Assembly (NCBI RefSeq): GCF_022376445.1
Contig: NW_025955088.1
Span: 57,173-121,172, forward strand
Direction of reading: 5' to 3'
Origin: Fomitopsis serialis
Taxonomy: Eukaryota; Basidiomycota; Agaricomycetes; Polyporales; Fomitopsidaceae
Length of the DNA: 64,000 bases
Made by a program: the position numbers and the translations under genes. Positions within the stretch are counted from its first letter, which is position 1. Every line of letters starts with the position of its first letter. Shown here piece by piece: positions 1-11,154 of the stretch. Under the pieces are notes generated by a model, which had not been told where the DNA came from, did no database searches, and worked only from the letters and a program-made list of their open reading frames with translations.

Positions 1-235
1 GTCACATGGATGGATGTTGCAAGCTGCCGGAGTTCAGTACAGACACATCGCTAGCCGATATCATCCCACTCAGATCAGTCTGAGAGCACGACCGAAACGG
101 TGAGCTTCGTTGGATGAACAGCGCACACGTAGACGGACAGCCAAACCAACAGTGCATTGCAAACGTTAGCCCGACCACTGAGCACGTGTCCTCCGCGAGG
201 TCAGAACAACACCGCTTCAGCGGTCCGAGCACTCG
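1..235. other. Left flank of the tandem array, no gene seen
   Basis: This sequence precedes the first unit and is not repeated elsewhere in the window. Open frames on both strands are short and resemble nothing I recognise. Confidence 0.4.
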
Positions 236-382
236 GAACGTACGTCCGCACCTACACCGACCTACACTACCAAAAAAAGCGACAGAAAGCCAGAGCATAG
301 AGCATGGTATCGAGCTAAGGAATCATCGGGACCGCCGCATCAGCGACAGCACAGCGGGCGTGCAGCCGCGGGCCCGACAACA

Positions 383-449
383 GTCGTGACAGGTCGTGAC
401 CGGGTCGTGAGGAATCGTCGCGGGTCGTGATTCGGTCATGATGGTCGTG
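383..449 (+). repeat. Cluster of five GTCGTGA heptamers downstream of PalI
   Basis: Exact GTCGTGA occurs at 383, 393, 404, 424 and 443, about 150-215 bp beyond the PalI stop codon. The cluster is kept in the other two units (about 10938-11004 and 21496-21562). On the PalI transcript strand it reads TCACGAC. Function unknown: a 3' UTR element, a binding site cluster or a simple local repeat are all possible. Confidence 0.7.
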
Positions 450-599
450 AACACCGGACTCGCGAGGCGAGCCCTGATTGAGTCTGGGGAGTTTCGCAGA
501 CGGGCGAGTACACAGAGATGTCGCTCAAGGGCGCAGCGGGGCTGCGTGGCAGATATGAGACACATACAGCCAGACGCGCAACGAGCACGTACCTCCGCG

Positions 600-1373
600 C
601 TACGCCTCGTTCAGGGTCTCCGCCTCCTTATCCTCGTCGCCAAACTCGCGCACCCCACAGCACTCGCACACCGTCACGCTGAGCAGGATCATGCCCGCGA
701 ACAGACATATCACCGCCGCGAGGATCATCCACACGCCCGGGCCCCAGCTGACGGCGTACACGTAGTTCGAGAGCGCGGCGATCTTGATGCGTCCGATGAT
801 ACCGAGTGCGAGGTCGATCGCGAAGACGAGGGCGCCGACGAGGAGGGTGATGATGGACAGCACGAGCGAGATGATGCACATCGCGTGGGATTCGAGGAAG
901 AGCGAGGTGAACACGCTCGCGAACGCGAGTCCCGCAGTGATCGGGTGGAGGACGAGGATGCCGGTAAGCACCTCGTCGACGTCCTCAACGAGAGTGGGGT
1001 AGCCGGTTATGTTGAGGATACTCTCGGGGATGGTGTAGCCCAGCGTCGGGCCGTAGCACTCGACGAAGCCAGGGAGCTCGCTGTAGGCGCAGACGCCCCA
1101 GACGCCGAAGCGGAGGTCCGTTGCGGTCGTAGAGGGGACGGTTCCATCTTCCTGGGTGAACTGGATGCGGAAGATGAAGATGTCCTTGATGATGGGCGTG
1201 GAGAGCGCGACGAGGAGATAGAGCAGGAATGCGGAGAAGAAGAGGAAGCAGGTGGTGAGCGAGATCCAGATGTACTTCTTGAGCGGACGCGGAGGGCGCG
1301 AACGCAGCTCCTTGAAGCTCTGGACGCTGCGGGAGTTCTTGAGCCGCTCGAAGCCTTTCTCGATGGCGACCAT
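600..1373 (-). CDS. PalI/Rim9 (SUR7 superfamily) four-pass membrane protein, copy 1
   Basis: This is a 257-aa intronless gene. The protein has a cytoplasmic N-terminus with basic residues, a first membrane segment at about 35-57, then an outside loop with the claudin-like motif GVWGVC at 90-95 and a second cysteine at 106. Three more membrane segments follow at about 138-160, 165-190 and 212-236, with a short acidic tail after a CECCG cluster. This layout is typical of the SUR7/PalI family; fungal Rim9/PalI members help the plasma-membrane pH sensor in the Rim/Pal pathway. Assignment to pH sensing rather than another SUR7 role (eisosomes, wall integrity) is inference. The start is the first ATG of the frame, and the same start is kept in all three copies. 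The protein is identical to that of copy 2. Confidence 0.85.
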   Translation of the reverse strand: MVAIEKGFERLKNSRSVQSFKELRSRPPRPLKKYIWISLTTCFLFFSAFLLYLLVALSTPIIKDIFIFRIQFTQEDGTVPSTTATDLRFGVWGVCAYSELPGFVECYGPTLGYTIPESILNITGYPTLVEDVDEVLTGILVLHPITAGLAFASVFTSLFLESHAMCIISLVLSIITLLVGALVFAIDLALGIIGRIKIAALSNYVYAVSWGPGVWMILAAVICLFAGMILLSVTVCECCGVREFGDEDKEAETLNEA

Positions 1374-2630
1374 AGTTGAGAGAGTAGTGGTACGGGGGGT
1401 TGAGGGAGTCGAGGACTGGGTGCAACGCAGAGGGTATATGAGAAGAGAAGGAGGGTGCGTGGAGGTCTCCTGGGAACTGCGAGGAGAGGCTCTTGAGGTT
1501 GTGGGCAGACAGTGGCCTCAGTCGCACGGCGAAGAGGAAGCCAGAGAAGCCAGCTGAGCAAAGGTCGCCATGACCAAGGACGTCGACCGATATGGCTGGG
1601 CTGATCAGAACGTGCGCCGGTCACCGACACATGATCCCTCCTTCCGGTCCCTGCAGGGACGCCCAGTTGTATTCACCATTTTCCGCCTCGAGCGACAAGG
1701 GTGTTGTTGGACGAGACACATATCCAACATACCGTTCAATAGTGCAAGCCTCGCCCCAATGTCGCCTTGCGTTGTGTCGACCGCTCTTCCGTGCTGTCCA
1801 CACGAGGTCAGTTCCCAGTTTAACTGACAGTTTCGGAAACGCACGACTTCATTGACTGAGAATAACTCGGCAACGATGCAAATACATAGTAGTGTGTTGA
1901 ATGTACCGAACGCGAAAGCCGGTCACGTAGTCGTTCGCGCTCGTGCGGGAGAAGGAAGATGGTGGTGGCTCGAGGTCAAGGTAGGTGCTGTGTTCATTGG
2001 TACGATGTGTTCTTTGAGTATGCACAGCTCGGCATGTCAGGGAGTACACTACGGTCAGAGACGGGAGCGGGCGCCTGAGGCGATCGGCGGGCTGTGATTG
2101 GCTGGCGGGTGAAAAAAGTTGCCTTCTTTCGATCGTCCGTCTCTCTTTCTTTTCGTACGACCATACGTCCGCCTCCCCGCGGGGACACTCACATCGCAAA
2201 CCGGGGCCTGCTCTCAGCGTGCGTGGCGGCGGAACAGCGCACTCACCACGGTCCGTGGCACAGCGCGCGCAGTGAGTGTCAGTCGCCTCCCGTTGGAGCC
2301 GTTACCCGTGTTCCCCTGTCGAAACGGCCCGCTCGCAGTGGACGCCTTCCTGTGCTGCAACTAGCGCCGGATCGAACAAGGCACGGTGAGTGTCGCTCGC
2401 TTTCCAGTGCAGTTACAGCTCACCTCACTCCCTTCTCCACGTCCCCGCATGACCGTTCCGCGCGTTCTCGAAGGCCCAAAAGTGCGTCCACACCCCGTAC
2501 CGCGCACGACCACCTTCGACCGGCGGACACTTTTGAACAGGCGCAGTCCAGTCGTCGTGCCAGCGGCGAGTACGCGGACAGCGGACATGGTGCGCGTCGC
2601 AACACTCGTACTCCACGTCGCCTCCCAACC
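1374..2630. other. PalI upstream region, no further gene
   Basis: This holds the PalI promoter side and GC-rich spacer. Open frames here and in copy 2 (11929-13170) change frame between copies through one-base indels, so they are not under coding constraint. No TATA box of good quality was seen close to the PalI start. Confidence 0.5.
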
Positions 2631-4135
2631 TCGCTCGCCGGACGTCGATGTATGGTCACATCGCCGTTTGCCGCGACCACGACGACTTGTCGGACAGGTA
2701 CACCGTCCTCGCGGCTTGCCCGGCCTTGTGGATGTCCGCTGGCACGCCGTTCTCGCCCACAACACGACCTGCAGCCTCCTAGTCGACAAAGAACAGTGGC
2801 ACGAGCGTGTAGAACGCGGCGACAGCTGGCCCTGTGATCGCGTGAAGCCTTGACTGCATCCAATACAGCGGGACGTGGCGGCCTCGTCTCCCGGCTTGGC
2901 CGTCTCGCTGGACGCGAATACATGGCGATATTGGCCAAGTGCAGACCGCCGACGACGGGTGATCTCGCGGAATGCCGCAGACACGACACGTCCGTCCTCC
3001 CCATCATCGTGCGACCCCTCTTCGAGCTTCCTTGGACCCTGCTCGCCGGACGCCGATACGTGGTGACATTATCGTTCGCGCTGATTGCAGCCTGGACGAC
3101 CCCATGCCATTGCTCTGCAACCCCGTTGGCCGGATGCAGACACCGTCGTTCACCGCGGCAGTGAAGACCCACGTACAGACAGACTGCGACTGCGGACAAC
3201 GACGAATGGCGCAGGGCAGGGACCTGCAATGCGTCCGTCCGACGGGCTCCGCTCGCCGGACGCCGATACATCGTTACATTGTCGGTCGCAGGCTCCAGGC
3301 AGTCCAGTGACGAACCGGAGCGGAGGATGACGACATCAAGCTTGCTGCATATCGGGGCAACGAGCGACTCGGGAGCATCGACGAACATACACAGAGCAGG
3401 ACGGATGATGCCCCTGGGGACCCTGCTCGCCGGACGGCGATACGTCGTGACATCGTCGTTCGCAGCGACTGCAACTTGACGCGCAGGGCGTGGAGACGCA
3501 ACGCAGGCCTCGACTGCAGCCGGACCGCCACACCTTGCTCATAACCCGGCTGGCCCAGTACAGGCTGTAGACGAGGGGGGAGATGCCAAGGAGGACTTGC
3601 GCAGTGTAACCACACGCAACGCGTCCGTTGTCCCGATCTCCGTACCGTCTTCTCTGCACCTCGTCCAGCGCCCTCTCATCCCGCTCGCCTCGAGGTCGCC
3701 GCGTGCGAGGGTGACGGGCTATTGACAACTACCGCAGGCCGGATGACACCCCTGGGGACCCTGCTCGTGGGACAGCGATACATCGTTACATCGTCAATCG
3801 CGCGCCGAGCAGGCAGCGCAGGCTACTGCCCACACCCCGGCGACGAGCCTCAGTGTGGGGCTCGGGTGGGTAACACCGACGAGAGTGGTGCGCAGCGGGG
3901 GTGGGTTCCTAGTGGCCCTGCTCGCCGGACGGCGATACGTCGTTACATTGCCGATCGCGTGCCGTGTCGGAGGCAACTGGGCAGCGCAGGCAACTGCCTA
4001 CGCCCCGGCAACGAGGGTCGCGGGAGGGTAACGCCGGCGAGAGTGACGCGCGGCGGACGAAGAAGACGTGCGGCGGGGATGAGTTCCCAATGGTCCCGCT
4101 CGCCGGACGCCGATACGTCGTGACATTGCTGGTCA
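2631..4135 (+). repeat. Dispersed array of about 34-bp repeats (unit copy 1)
   Basis: At least six clear copies of a sequence starting GCTCGCCGGACGNCGATACR and continuing TCGTTACATYGTCG lie at about 2632, 3041, 3251, 3424, 3920 and 4097. A slightly diverged copy lies at 3762 and weaker ones at about 2903 and 3124. Spacing is irregular (about 150-400 bp) and the spacers are unrelated, except that the copies at 3424 and 3762 share a longer upstream part (CCCCTGGGGACCCTGCTCG). Weak open frames cross them on both strands, but frames are not conserved between units. Confidence 0.8.
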
Positions 4136-6882
4136 TGAACAGCGGGGTGCTCGGACGTCGACTGCTAACGGTGCAGTGCTGGTGTATGAAAGCCCAGGTC
4201 AGTGGTGGCCACTCTAGAACCAGCAAGCAGAGTTGACTGACCAGGCGAGCTGCGCGACGCGACGCGTCTAAGGGCTTCGTGACATGGTCAAGCACATGCA
4301 AGTCGTCCGGAGTCACTACGGATGGTCGTCGGCTCCCACAAACGAACGTCAACGTCACATCAGATCGGCGGTGGGACATTCGCGCGATGTTAGCCTGTGA
4401 TAGGCTAGGTCAGTGGTGAACGCTGACAGAGGTGTGGACTAACCAGGATGTGTGCGAACGGGCTGCCGTTTCGGCCGCCTGGGACACGTCGGGCGCGGGC
4501 GGTGAGAGGCGGGCGACCCGGATGTCTGACCGTTGCGCATCGTCCGAGCATGTCGGTTTGACCTGCGGGAAACGAGGTAAGCTATGGCTAACAGCGTGCA
4601 CCTAGGAACGCAGGCTCACCGGGCGGGTTCACGCTGGGCATGGATGTTGCTCTCTGCCGCCCGCAACACTCCAAGGATCGGGCGTGCATTCCGGGCAGCG
4701 CTGGGCATCCACGGGGACCGGGCGACTCTCGTATGAAGAACGTTGATGTATAGATCACGGGATACTGGTCCTGCGTCGACCGGTGCAAGGCGAGGTAAGC
4801 TACGGCTCCTCACAAGCACGCAGTAGGGATGAACTCACCAAGCGGGACGTGATCGGCAGACATAGACGTGCAGCAATACGTCGTCGGCACATGGGTCTAG
4901 CAACCGAATGAGGCCCGTACAATCCCGCCAAAGTGAGAATGGGGCGTCGCCGGTCTTCCGGGATGCCCACCACGGTATTGCAGGGCTGCAATGGCCTTGT
5001 CGGCTGTCGGACGGCGGGTGTTCGTGCGATTCTCCGCACGGACGCCTGGCGAGCGTTGGCCGGCAATCTCGCTCGCTCAGCCAGAGGATGCGCAAGCTGT
5101 CGGAAATGCGTCAGTCACTAGTGAGACGAGCGGGTCGACGACGAACCTCTGCGCAGACTACGTGCCCTCGGGGACTCGCCGGCGATGCTCTTCCACGTCG
5201 TCTGGCCAGCCGAGCGGGGCATAGAGCCAGGCGTTCGACACCGAGTTTGTGCGTGACCGGGAAGGCTGCTGTCGGGGAAGCGAGTGAGTGAGTGAGTGAG
5301 ACATGACGTCGAGAACAGAGCATACCTGCTGCGACACATGCATTTCATGCTCCGTTGGGCATGCGGGAGAGGATCTGTCATAGACAAATGTCAGTAGTTG
5401 CGAGCTGAGATAATTAAGTTCACTAAGTACCTGTGCGACAACGAAGTCAAGCATGACATAGTGAATGGGATGGAATGTAGCATAGTAGGGCATAGTGACA
5501 TAAGGATGGACAAGGCTGCGAGCACGAAGGGCCAGGATACTTATAGTGTATTTTTATTTTCTATCGTCAGACCACTGGCCGCTCAATTTCTGCTGCCGGT
5601 TTCAGTGTCTCAGCCACAGCTATTGTCCTTAAGCGCTCTCCGCTGTTCCGAGGATTGGTGACTGATGGCGGCTAAGGCCCCTGTTTTGGAAGTGTTCCTT
5701 GGCACATATTCAGCTCATGCCTCTTTTCTTTCCATTGCCTCTTTTTATCTTATAGCCTCACATGTACATAGAACTCACAATGAATCCATTTTGAAGGCTG
5801 ACAGACTTGCAGTCTCGGAGACGAGAGTCTGACCTCACAGATCTCAGATCAGGCAATTAGGCCTGAAACACTTCTACGCGAGCCGGGGGTTCCGAGGCGG
5901 ATGAGTCTCGTTCCGTAATTCCGCGGTGGGAAGGGCATCACTACCCGAGGATACCAGCCGGCCTTGGAATAGCCCAATTCCGGAAGATATCCTCGGAGAA
6001 CAGTGTCCTCCCCGAGGATGACAAACATGTATTCCGGCTTTCTATGCAATGTCACTTGTATGACACAGAGAAAATACCATAGATGAGTATACTGACAGTG
6101 TCCCATTGTCGTAACAATCACGGCCGGCGGGACTCGACTCGGACTCAGACTCGCAGATACTTACTATTGAAGAGTACTAGCTATTGTTGGCCTACACGGC
6201 CATATTCACATACCAATCCAGCATATGCACAGTCTGCATATCTTAAGCACTTCACGGCGGACATGGAGGATTGCCGCTGCAGTGACGGATGAGGTGCGAG
6301 TCAAACGAAGGCGGGTGGATGAGACCGAGATTGCAGCCCGATGGCCAAACACGAGGCTCTTGACCGCTGTGGCGGCGGGCGCCTATTTCGCCGTCCTCCT
6401 TCGTCCTCTTTCCTGTCCTCCTCTGCTGCGAACAGTCATGTCTCTGCACTCGGAGCTTTTCGCCCAGACGTTCCATGATCTTGGTAGCGTTCCCCAGCAT
6501 CTGGTTGTCAGCTCCTATGTAACATCCTCGCTGTTGTCCATTGTTCTTGCATTGCCCCGAAAGAACTGCCTGCTATGGATTCCCGACCTGATTGTGAGCT
6601 TTACGTGCGCATACCCGAAGAACATATGTCTAGGTAGGCGCCCACATGCCATCCATCAAACACTAAGGAACAGTGCTGTCCGGCGATGGCCAACTCGCCG
6701 TCGGAGTGTTCTTTACAGATGGGTCACACAGGCGAGGCAAGACGCGAGCGAGGCGAGGGAAATTCGGCGCATCAACACCCGGCGCGGCACGGAGTTTATT
6801 CTGAAACATGGTACGATGTATCCTGGGAATTCTCCGAGTGCGCACGGACCACCGCGGGCACGGCTTCCCCTGACCAGTGGCC
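4136..6882. other. Non-coding part of unit copy 1
   Basis: No gene was recognised. It contains a GAGT microsatellite near 5280-5303, then an AT-richer stretch (5390-6200). Open frames differ between this copy and copy 2 (14676-17438) by frameshifts, which argues against coding. Confidence 0.45.
5279..5303 (+). repeat. GAGT microsatellite
   Basis: Five or so tandem GAGT units lie here. The matching site in unit 2 is near 15837-15857. Confidence 0.8.
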
Positions 6883-6889
6883 TATAAAG
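6883..6889 (+). promoter_or_regulatory. TATA box, unit copy 1
   Basis: TATAAAG is followed by a long pyrimidine-rich stretch (about 6905-6970) with CA-type start candidates and an ATG at 6971. This is the usual look of a strong fungal core promoter. No recognisable protein follows: the ATG at 6971 stops after eight codons. A frame from 7011 can be joined over a GT-AG intron ending near 7090 to give about 40 aa of unknown nature. Confidence 0.5.
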
Positions 6890-9800
6890 CCGACTCGAAT
6901 TCACCCACAGTCATCATCCTGCCCGTCTCTGCTTTGCACTCTCCCCTTCTACCATCCACTCTTCCGTCTAATGATCTTTCGATCAAGCACGCTGTGACGA
7001 TTGTGCGGTATATGTCCAAGCGCGGCATTCAACGGTGAGACAAGTTCTGCGTGTATTCTTTTCGAGACTAGTGAACTCACAGTCACAATAGCATTCAACA
7101 CCGGTGGTACGGCGACAATTGCTCACTTTCAAACCCAGTGCTTTGGATCAAAGTGACGTGCATCCGGAAGAGATCGTCTTCTTTCTGCTGACCTGGTGGC
7201 TTGATGTTTCATCAAGCATAATACACTCACTCCTGATGTTTGGTTTGCCAGTCGCACATAGCAGCAGTCAGCTATCGTCTATGACAAATCATCATGTACG
7301 TTGTTGATGTCTCCTTCATTTCGGATTTGTCAAGGACTGACATTTGGGCCGTGCAGTATGCTGTACATCGATCGAAGTGTTATCAACATAATACACGCCT
7401 CCGTAGTCCGTTCAGCAGAGGATACGTCGTTCCGAAGGGACACATGATACGCGATTATTGGTGTGTCATCTCTGAGCAGGGTATGCACGATCCCGGCTGA
7501 CATTACAGACAAAGCACGTGGCATATGCGCTGACGTCTGGTTCTGTCCGCAGATGTAAGCCCACTCTTTCGTATTCTCGGAATGTGACACTGACCGTTTT
7601 ATCCGGCATCCGTCTGGTAGGCTCATATGAAGTTGCCCGCTATCACCGACCAGACAGGGAGACCACCGCCAGTGCCAGCCGATCCTAGGCAGACGGTTCG
7701 TCCTGGGTCAGTATGCTTGACCCATGACCTCTCGCCGACGCGCCTTGCTTCGATATGAACATGTGGTTCCAAGTTGATAACTGCGCCCCGTACTCAAGCC
7801 AGGAACCGCGACGTACGAACCACACGGCGGGACACGTCAATGGGAGTGAGTCGACTGGTGCTGTCCTGGGGCACGAGTATTGATATCTTTGTACCAACAG
7901 TGATCCCAGACGGCACCGGGATGCCGAGGAATGTTGCAGTCGAGTGAGTACACTGTACCTGGTTAGGAGAATGTCTGCTCATAATCAAACCCTACTCATC
8001 TGCCGCGTTCCTAGCCGGTTCCGTAACGTACCCTGACTTGGGACCATGCCGCCACTTTCGTCTGCAGTGGATACTGTTTTCTCAAAGCAAGTGGTTCGCG
8101 TGAGTCGGAGTAGAGTATGTTCACCATTCCACTCACTGGTCTTCGTCAAGCAGGACCACGTCCGGTCTACCATTGTCGCATGCCGGAAGAAGGCTGGACG
8201 ACGGAAAGCCACCGGATCAGCCTGTCCTCGAGCTGCATCTCCAGCCGTCCTCCGTGGGTGAGATGATCCCCCGTCTGCGTGTTGTGGAATTTGGCGGTCC
8301 GCATCATGGAGACGCCGGGACGTGAGACTCGCCCCGACGTTGTTTGCCCTCCGCGTTACCCATCCCCCTTCACCGCTCTCATGCGGCACCACGCATTGTG
8401 GTTCGACCAGGCTTGACACGGTACGTCACTTGATCTCCTCGCTTCGGTGGGACCTACCAGTCTTGCTGACCTAGCTCGGTGTTCGTATCGAGCAGCCCGA
8501 GTCCAACTGCACCCGCCAGGCACCGTAAAACACGATGTTAGTGGCCGACGAGTGAGGTGAGTGTTTGTTTCGGCCATCGATTTTGGGTATCGAAGGGCGT
8601 CGGAGACGTTCTATAGCCACGACAAGTACGCACATACCGTGGGTGCGCACACGCGGTCGGTCCGAGGCAGAGACATCATGATGGGCTGGATCGCTTCGTG
8701 ACGTGTCAACATCGGAGCCGCGTCCAGGGCCGTGTGCATTTGGAACATAGATTTTCAGGCACGGCGGGTGGTGAGAGACGCAGCGAGGAGGGGCCATGGA
8801 TTCACTGCCAGAGTGCCGCATCACGACGGAGACACTGACGTGGCGTGTCGTGGTCCATGCGATTTGGTCAATGTGCATTGGGAAGGCGGGTGCGTCGACG
8901 CGGTCGTAGATGCACTACTACTGGACCCGTCGCGCGCGATGATGGTGCCAGGCAGCATATGGGCAGCCCGGAGTTGACCAAACATGAGACGCGACCGAAC
9001 GTGAAGTCAGTGAGAGTACAATGAATGACAGCACCCTGCGAAACGTGTTCAGTCACCTCGACACATTCGCCGTCGCCGTCGGACACTTGCCAGACGCGGC
9101 CCTGGCAAACGTCCAGGTGGCGGTATGTCCCGACGATCGACGCGTCAGTCCGTGGCGGAACTCGCGGGATATTGCTGAAACGTGCTGCGGCGATCGAGAA
9201 CCGTAGCGTCGAGCGACTCAGGTGCTAGACGACGTACTGTATTGCATCACCGTGCTGTCCGCCGACGACGCTAATGTGCCGTGAGCAGTGTATGCGTTGA
9301 CCCGTACGTACTACTACAGACACGTCGCCGGCCTGCTTCGCTGTCCAGGACATTGTCCATCGGTTCCTTGCTTCGCTCTCGAGTCACTGCCCCAGCCCGA
9401 GCTCCGAGGCCCGTCTCAGCTTGATGGATTACCGCAACGTTCCTGCACCCATATCTCGACGTGTCATCCAGTTCATTCCATCCCGGCTACGTCACCTCTT
9501 CTATCAGGTCGGCCAGCTCATCGACAGACTCTCGCATCCGCCACGACCCGGTCCAAGTTCGACGTCGAGATGGCCATTAGGCGGCGCGCAAGCTCCCGTG
9601 GATCTGGCATATGTACTGTCTGAACGCCCCACGCTCCCCTCACGGTAGATGCAGTCGGTCACCGTAGACTGTCGTCAACGGGCTCGAGGCCTCCTGGCGA
9701 GTCTCTGCCGTCATTGGAACGTGTCTATGAGGTATGTCTTCCCTCGCAGACACGTGCATGCATCTGTAACAGCGACTGTTCTAGCATAATCAGAACGCAC

Positions 9801-10688
9801 TGGCTCTGTGATCTCCGAGTCGGCGCACGACATCTCGGCGCGTCTCGATGTCTCAGCCAGCGACCATCAGCACCACTCACCTCCGTCCCAAACGACTTTG
9901 ACACAACCTTCCACGTCTGCCACGACCCAGCCAATGCTCAAAGCCAAACAGCCCGTTCGAAAGGCAAGTGGTGCCCTGCTCACGCGGCATTCACCGCGTA
10001 AAAGCTCAACAACGAGCACTGACGCGTACCAGGGAGGCTACCTCGGCGTCATCATTTCGACAGTACCAGAGCAGGTACGCATGCGTTACTCCTCGGTGTT
10101 TCACTTGTGTTAACGCGTCGCCAATGCATAGACCATCTCACCGCTGGAGACGACTTCTGCGGATGAGATTCAGGCGAGGCGGTCACACGCAGTCGCAGGT
10201 ACGTGCGTACTATCTACAGTTCTCCTTGCCACGCTCGGCTCCTACTTCGTCGCCTGTACCAGCCACGCGGTTCGCTGTTGACCACGCGGCCACTTTGTAC
10301 GTGGCAAACGACGTTGCTGTGTTCGTTGTCGCGGGCGTGTCGGCTGCGCGACGGCACGGTCGCCCAGCGCAGCGAGGGCGTGTGGGGGCTTCAATCAGGT
10401 TCGAGGCATTCAGAAAGCAAGGGGTACGCGGGAGCTAGCACACCAGACAAGTCGAGAGACTGCGTGAACGAGCGTCCGCGGCTGCTCATTGTCGATGTAC
10501 TTCAATTATGTGTATTTTACTATCGAGCAATACATGGACTTCGCTTCGCCTCGGCCGTCACGGCGCGGCCAGCGACACGCGCGTAATGTAACAGGCAGAG
10601 TAGCGACGGCTCTACCGTTTGCGCCTTCGAACAGAGTCCGGTACAGTATACGGCCCTCCTCGACACTGGTCGTCACTCGCCGACCGGT
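6890..10688. other. Non-coding right part of unit copy 1
   Basis: No gene was recognised on either strand. The largest minus-strand frame (7985-8419) is broken into two in unit copy 2 (18541-18917). From about 9100 the two units diverge quickly, with many indels, as expected of unconstrained DNA. Confidence 0.45.
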
Positions 10689-10790
10689 CTCTTGCGCTCG
10701 CTGGGCCCGAGACAACCATGCCCGCCGGGATGAACATCCCGTCGAAGAATGTTGTGTCTTGCAGCATCCTCCGCATGACGGAGATTACAC
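10689..10790 (-). pseudogene. Cytochrome P450 remnant (end of unit copy 1)
   Basis: On the minus strand the frame reads SVMRRMLQDTTFFDG followed by an IPAG..V segment. This matches the P450 region between the ExxR helix and the PERF region; the decayed P450 at 33672-35697 has SVMRKILQDTTLSDG in the same place. Only about 35 residues remain, without the ExxR or the haem-binding loop. It is a fragment captured at the end of the repeated unit. Confidence 0.6.
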
Positions 10791-11154
10791 AGATGGGCGG
10801 AATGTACGTCCGCACCTCCACTACCAGAAAAAAGCGTCCGAAAGCCAGAGCACAGAGCATGGTATCGAGCTAAGGAATCATCGGGACCGCCGCATCAGCG
10901 ACAGCACAGCGGGCGTGCAGCCGCGGGCCCGACAACAGTCGTGACAGGTCGTGACCGGGTCGTGAGGAATCGTCGCGGGTCGTGATTCGGTCATGATGGT
11001 CGTGAACACCGGACTCGCGAGGCGAGCCCTGATTGAGTCTGGGGAGTTTCGCAGACGGGCGAGTACACAGAGATGTCGCTCAAGGGCGCAGCGGGGCTGC
11101 GTGGCAGATATGAGACACATACAGCCAGACGCGCAACGAGCACGTACCTCCGCG

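Larger units (their letters stand above)
236..10794. repeat. Tandem segmental duplication, unit copy 1 (about 10.56 kb)
   Basis: The sequence from about 236 is matched almost base for base from about 10795 and again from about 21353. The PalI genes at 600, 11155 and 21713 are separated by 10555 and 10558 bp, so the arrangement is head to tail. Homology to the other copies starts near 236; the first 235 bases do not match the bases before the other two copies. The unit holds one PalI-type gene, a GC-rich stretch with about 34-bp dispersed repeats, long non-coding sequence and a P450 remnant at its right end. Boundaries are good to within tens of bases because the junctions are indel-rich. Confidence 0.93.

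Noticed and set aside
438..1379. 313-codon plus-strand frame lying over the whole PalI gene, also at 10993 and 21551
   Set aside because: It is the antisense shadow of PalI: composition is extremely Asp/Glu/Arg-rich and repetitive, no domain is seen, and it stays open only because PalI codon use avoids antisense stops. The PalI strand has real membrane segments and family motifs.
2094..2837. 247-codon plus-strand frame in unit 1 and its 246-codon counterpart in unit 2 (12636-13376)
   Set aside because: A one-base deletion near 12945 and others shift the frame so about 35 central residues differ completely, then return. Real coding sequence would not tolerate this while the DNA is otherwise nearly identical.
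2420..3388. 322-codon minus-strand frame across the dispersed repeats
   Set aside because: Arg/Ser/Cys-rich translation without motifs; the repeats are read in several frames, and the matching unit 2 frame is shorter and shifted.
2631..4135. CRISPR-like array (about 34-bp repeats with spacers)
   Set aside because: Spacers vary from about 120 to 370 bp, there is no cas gene, and the genome is eukaryotic.
7985..8419. 144-codon minus-strand frame in unit 1
   Set aside because: Split into two frames in unit 2 by small indels while flanking DNA is nearly identical, so not constrained as protein.
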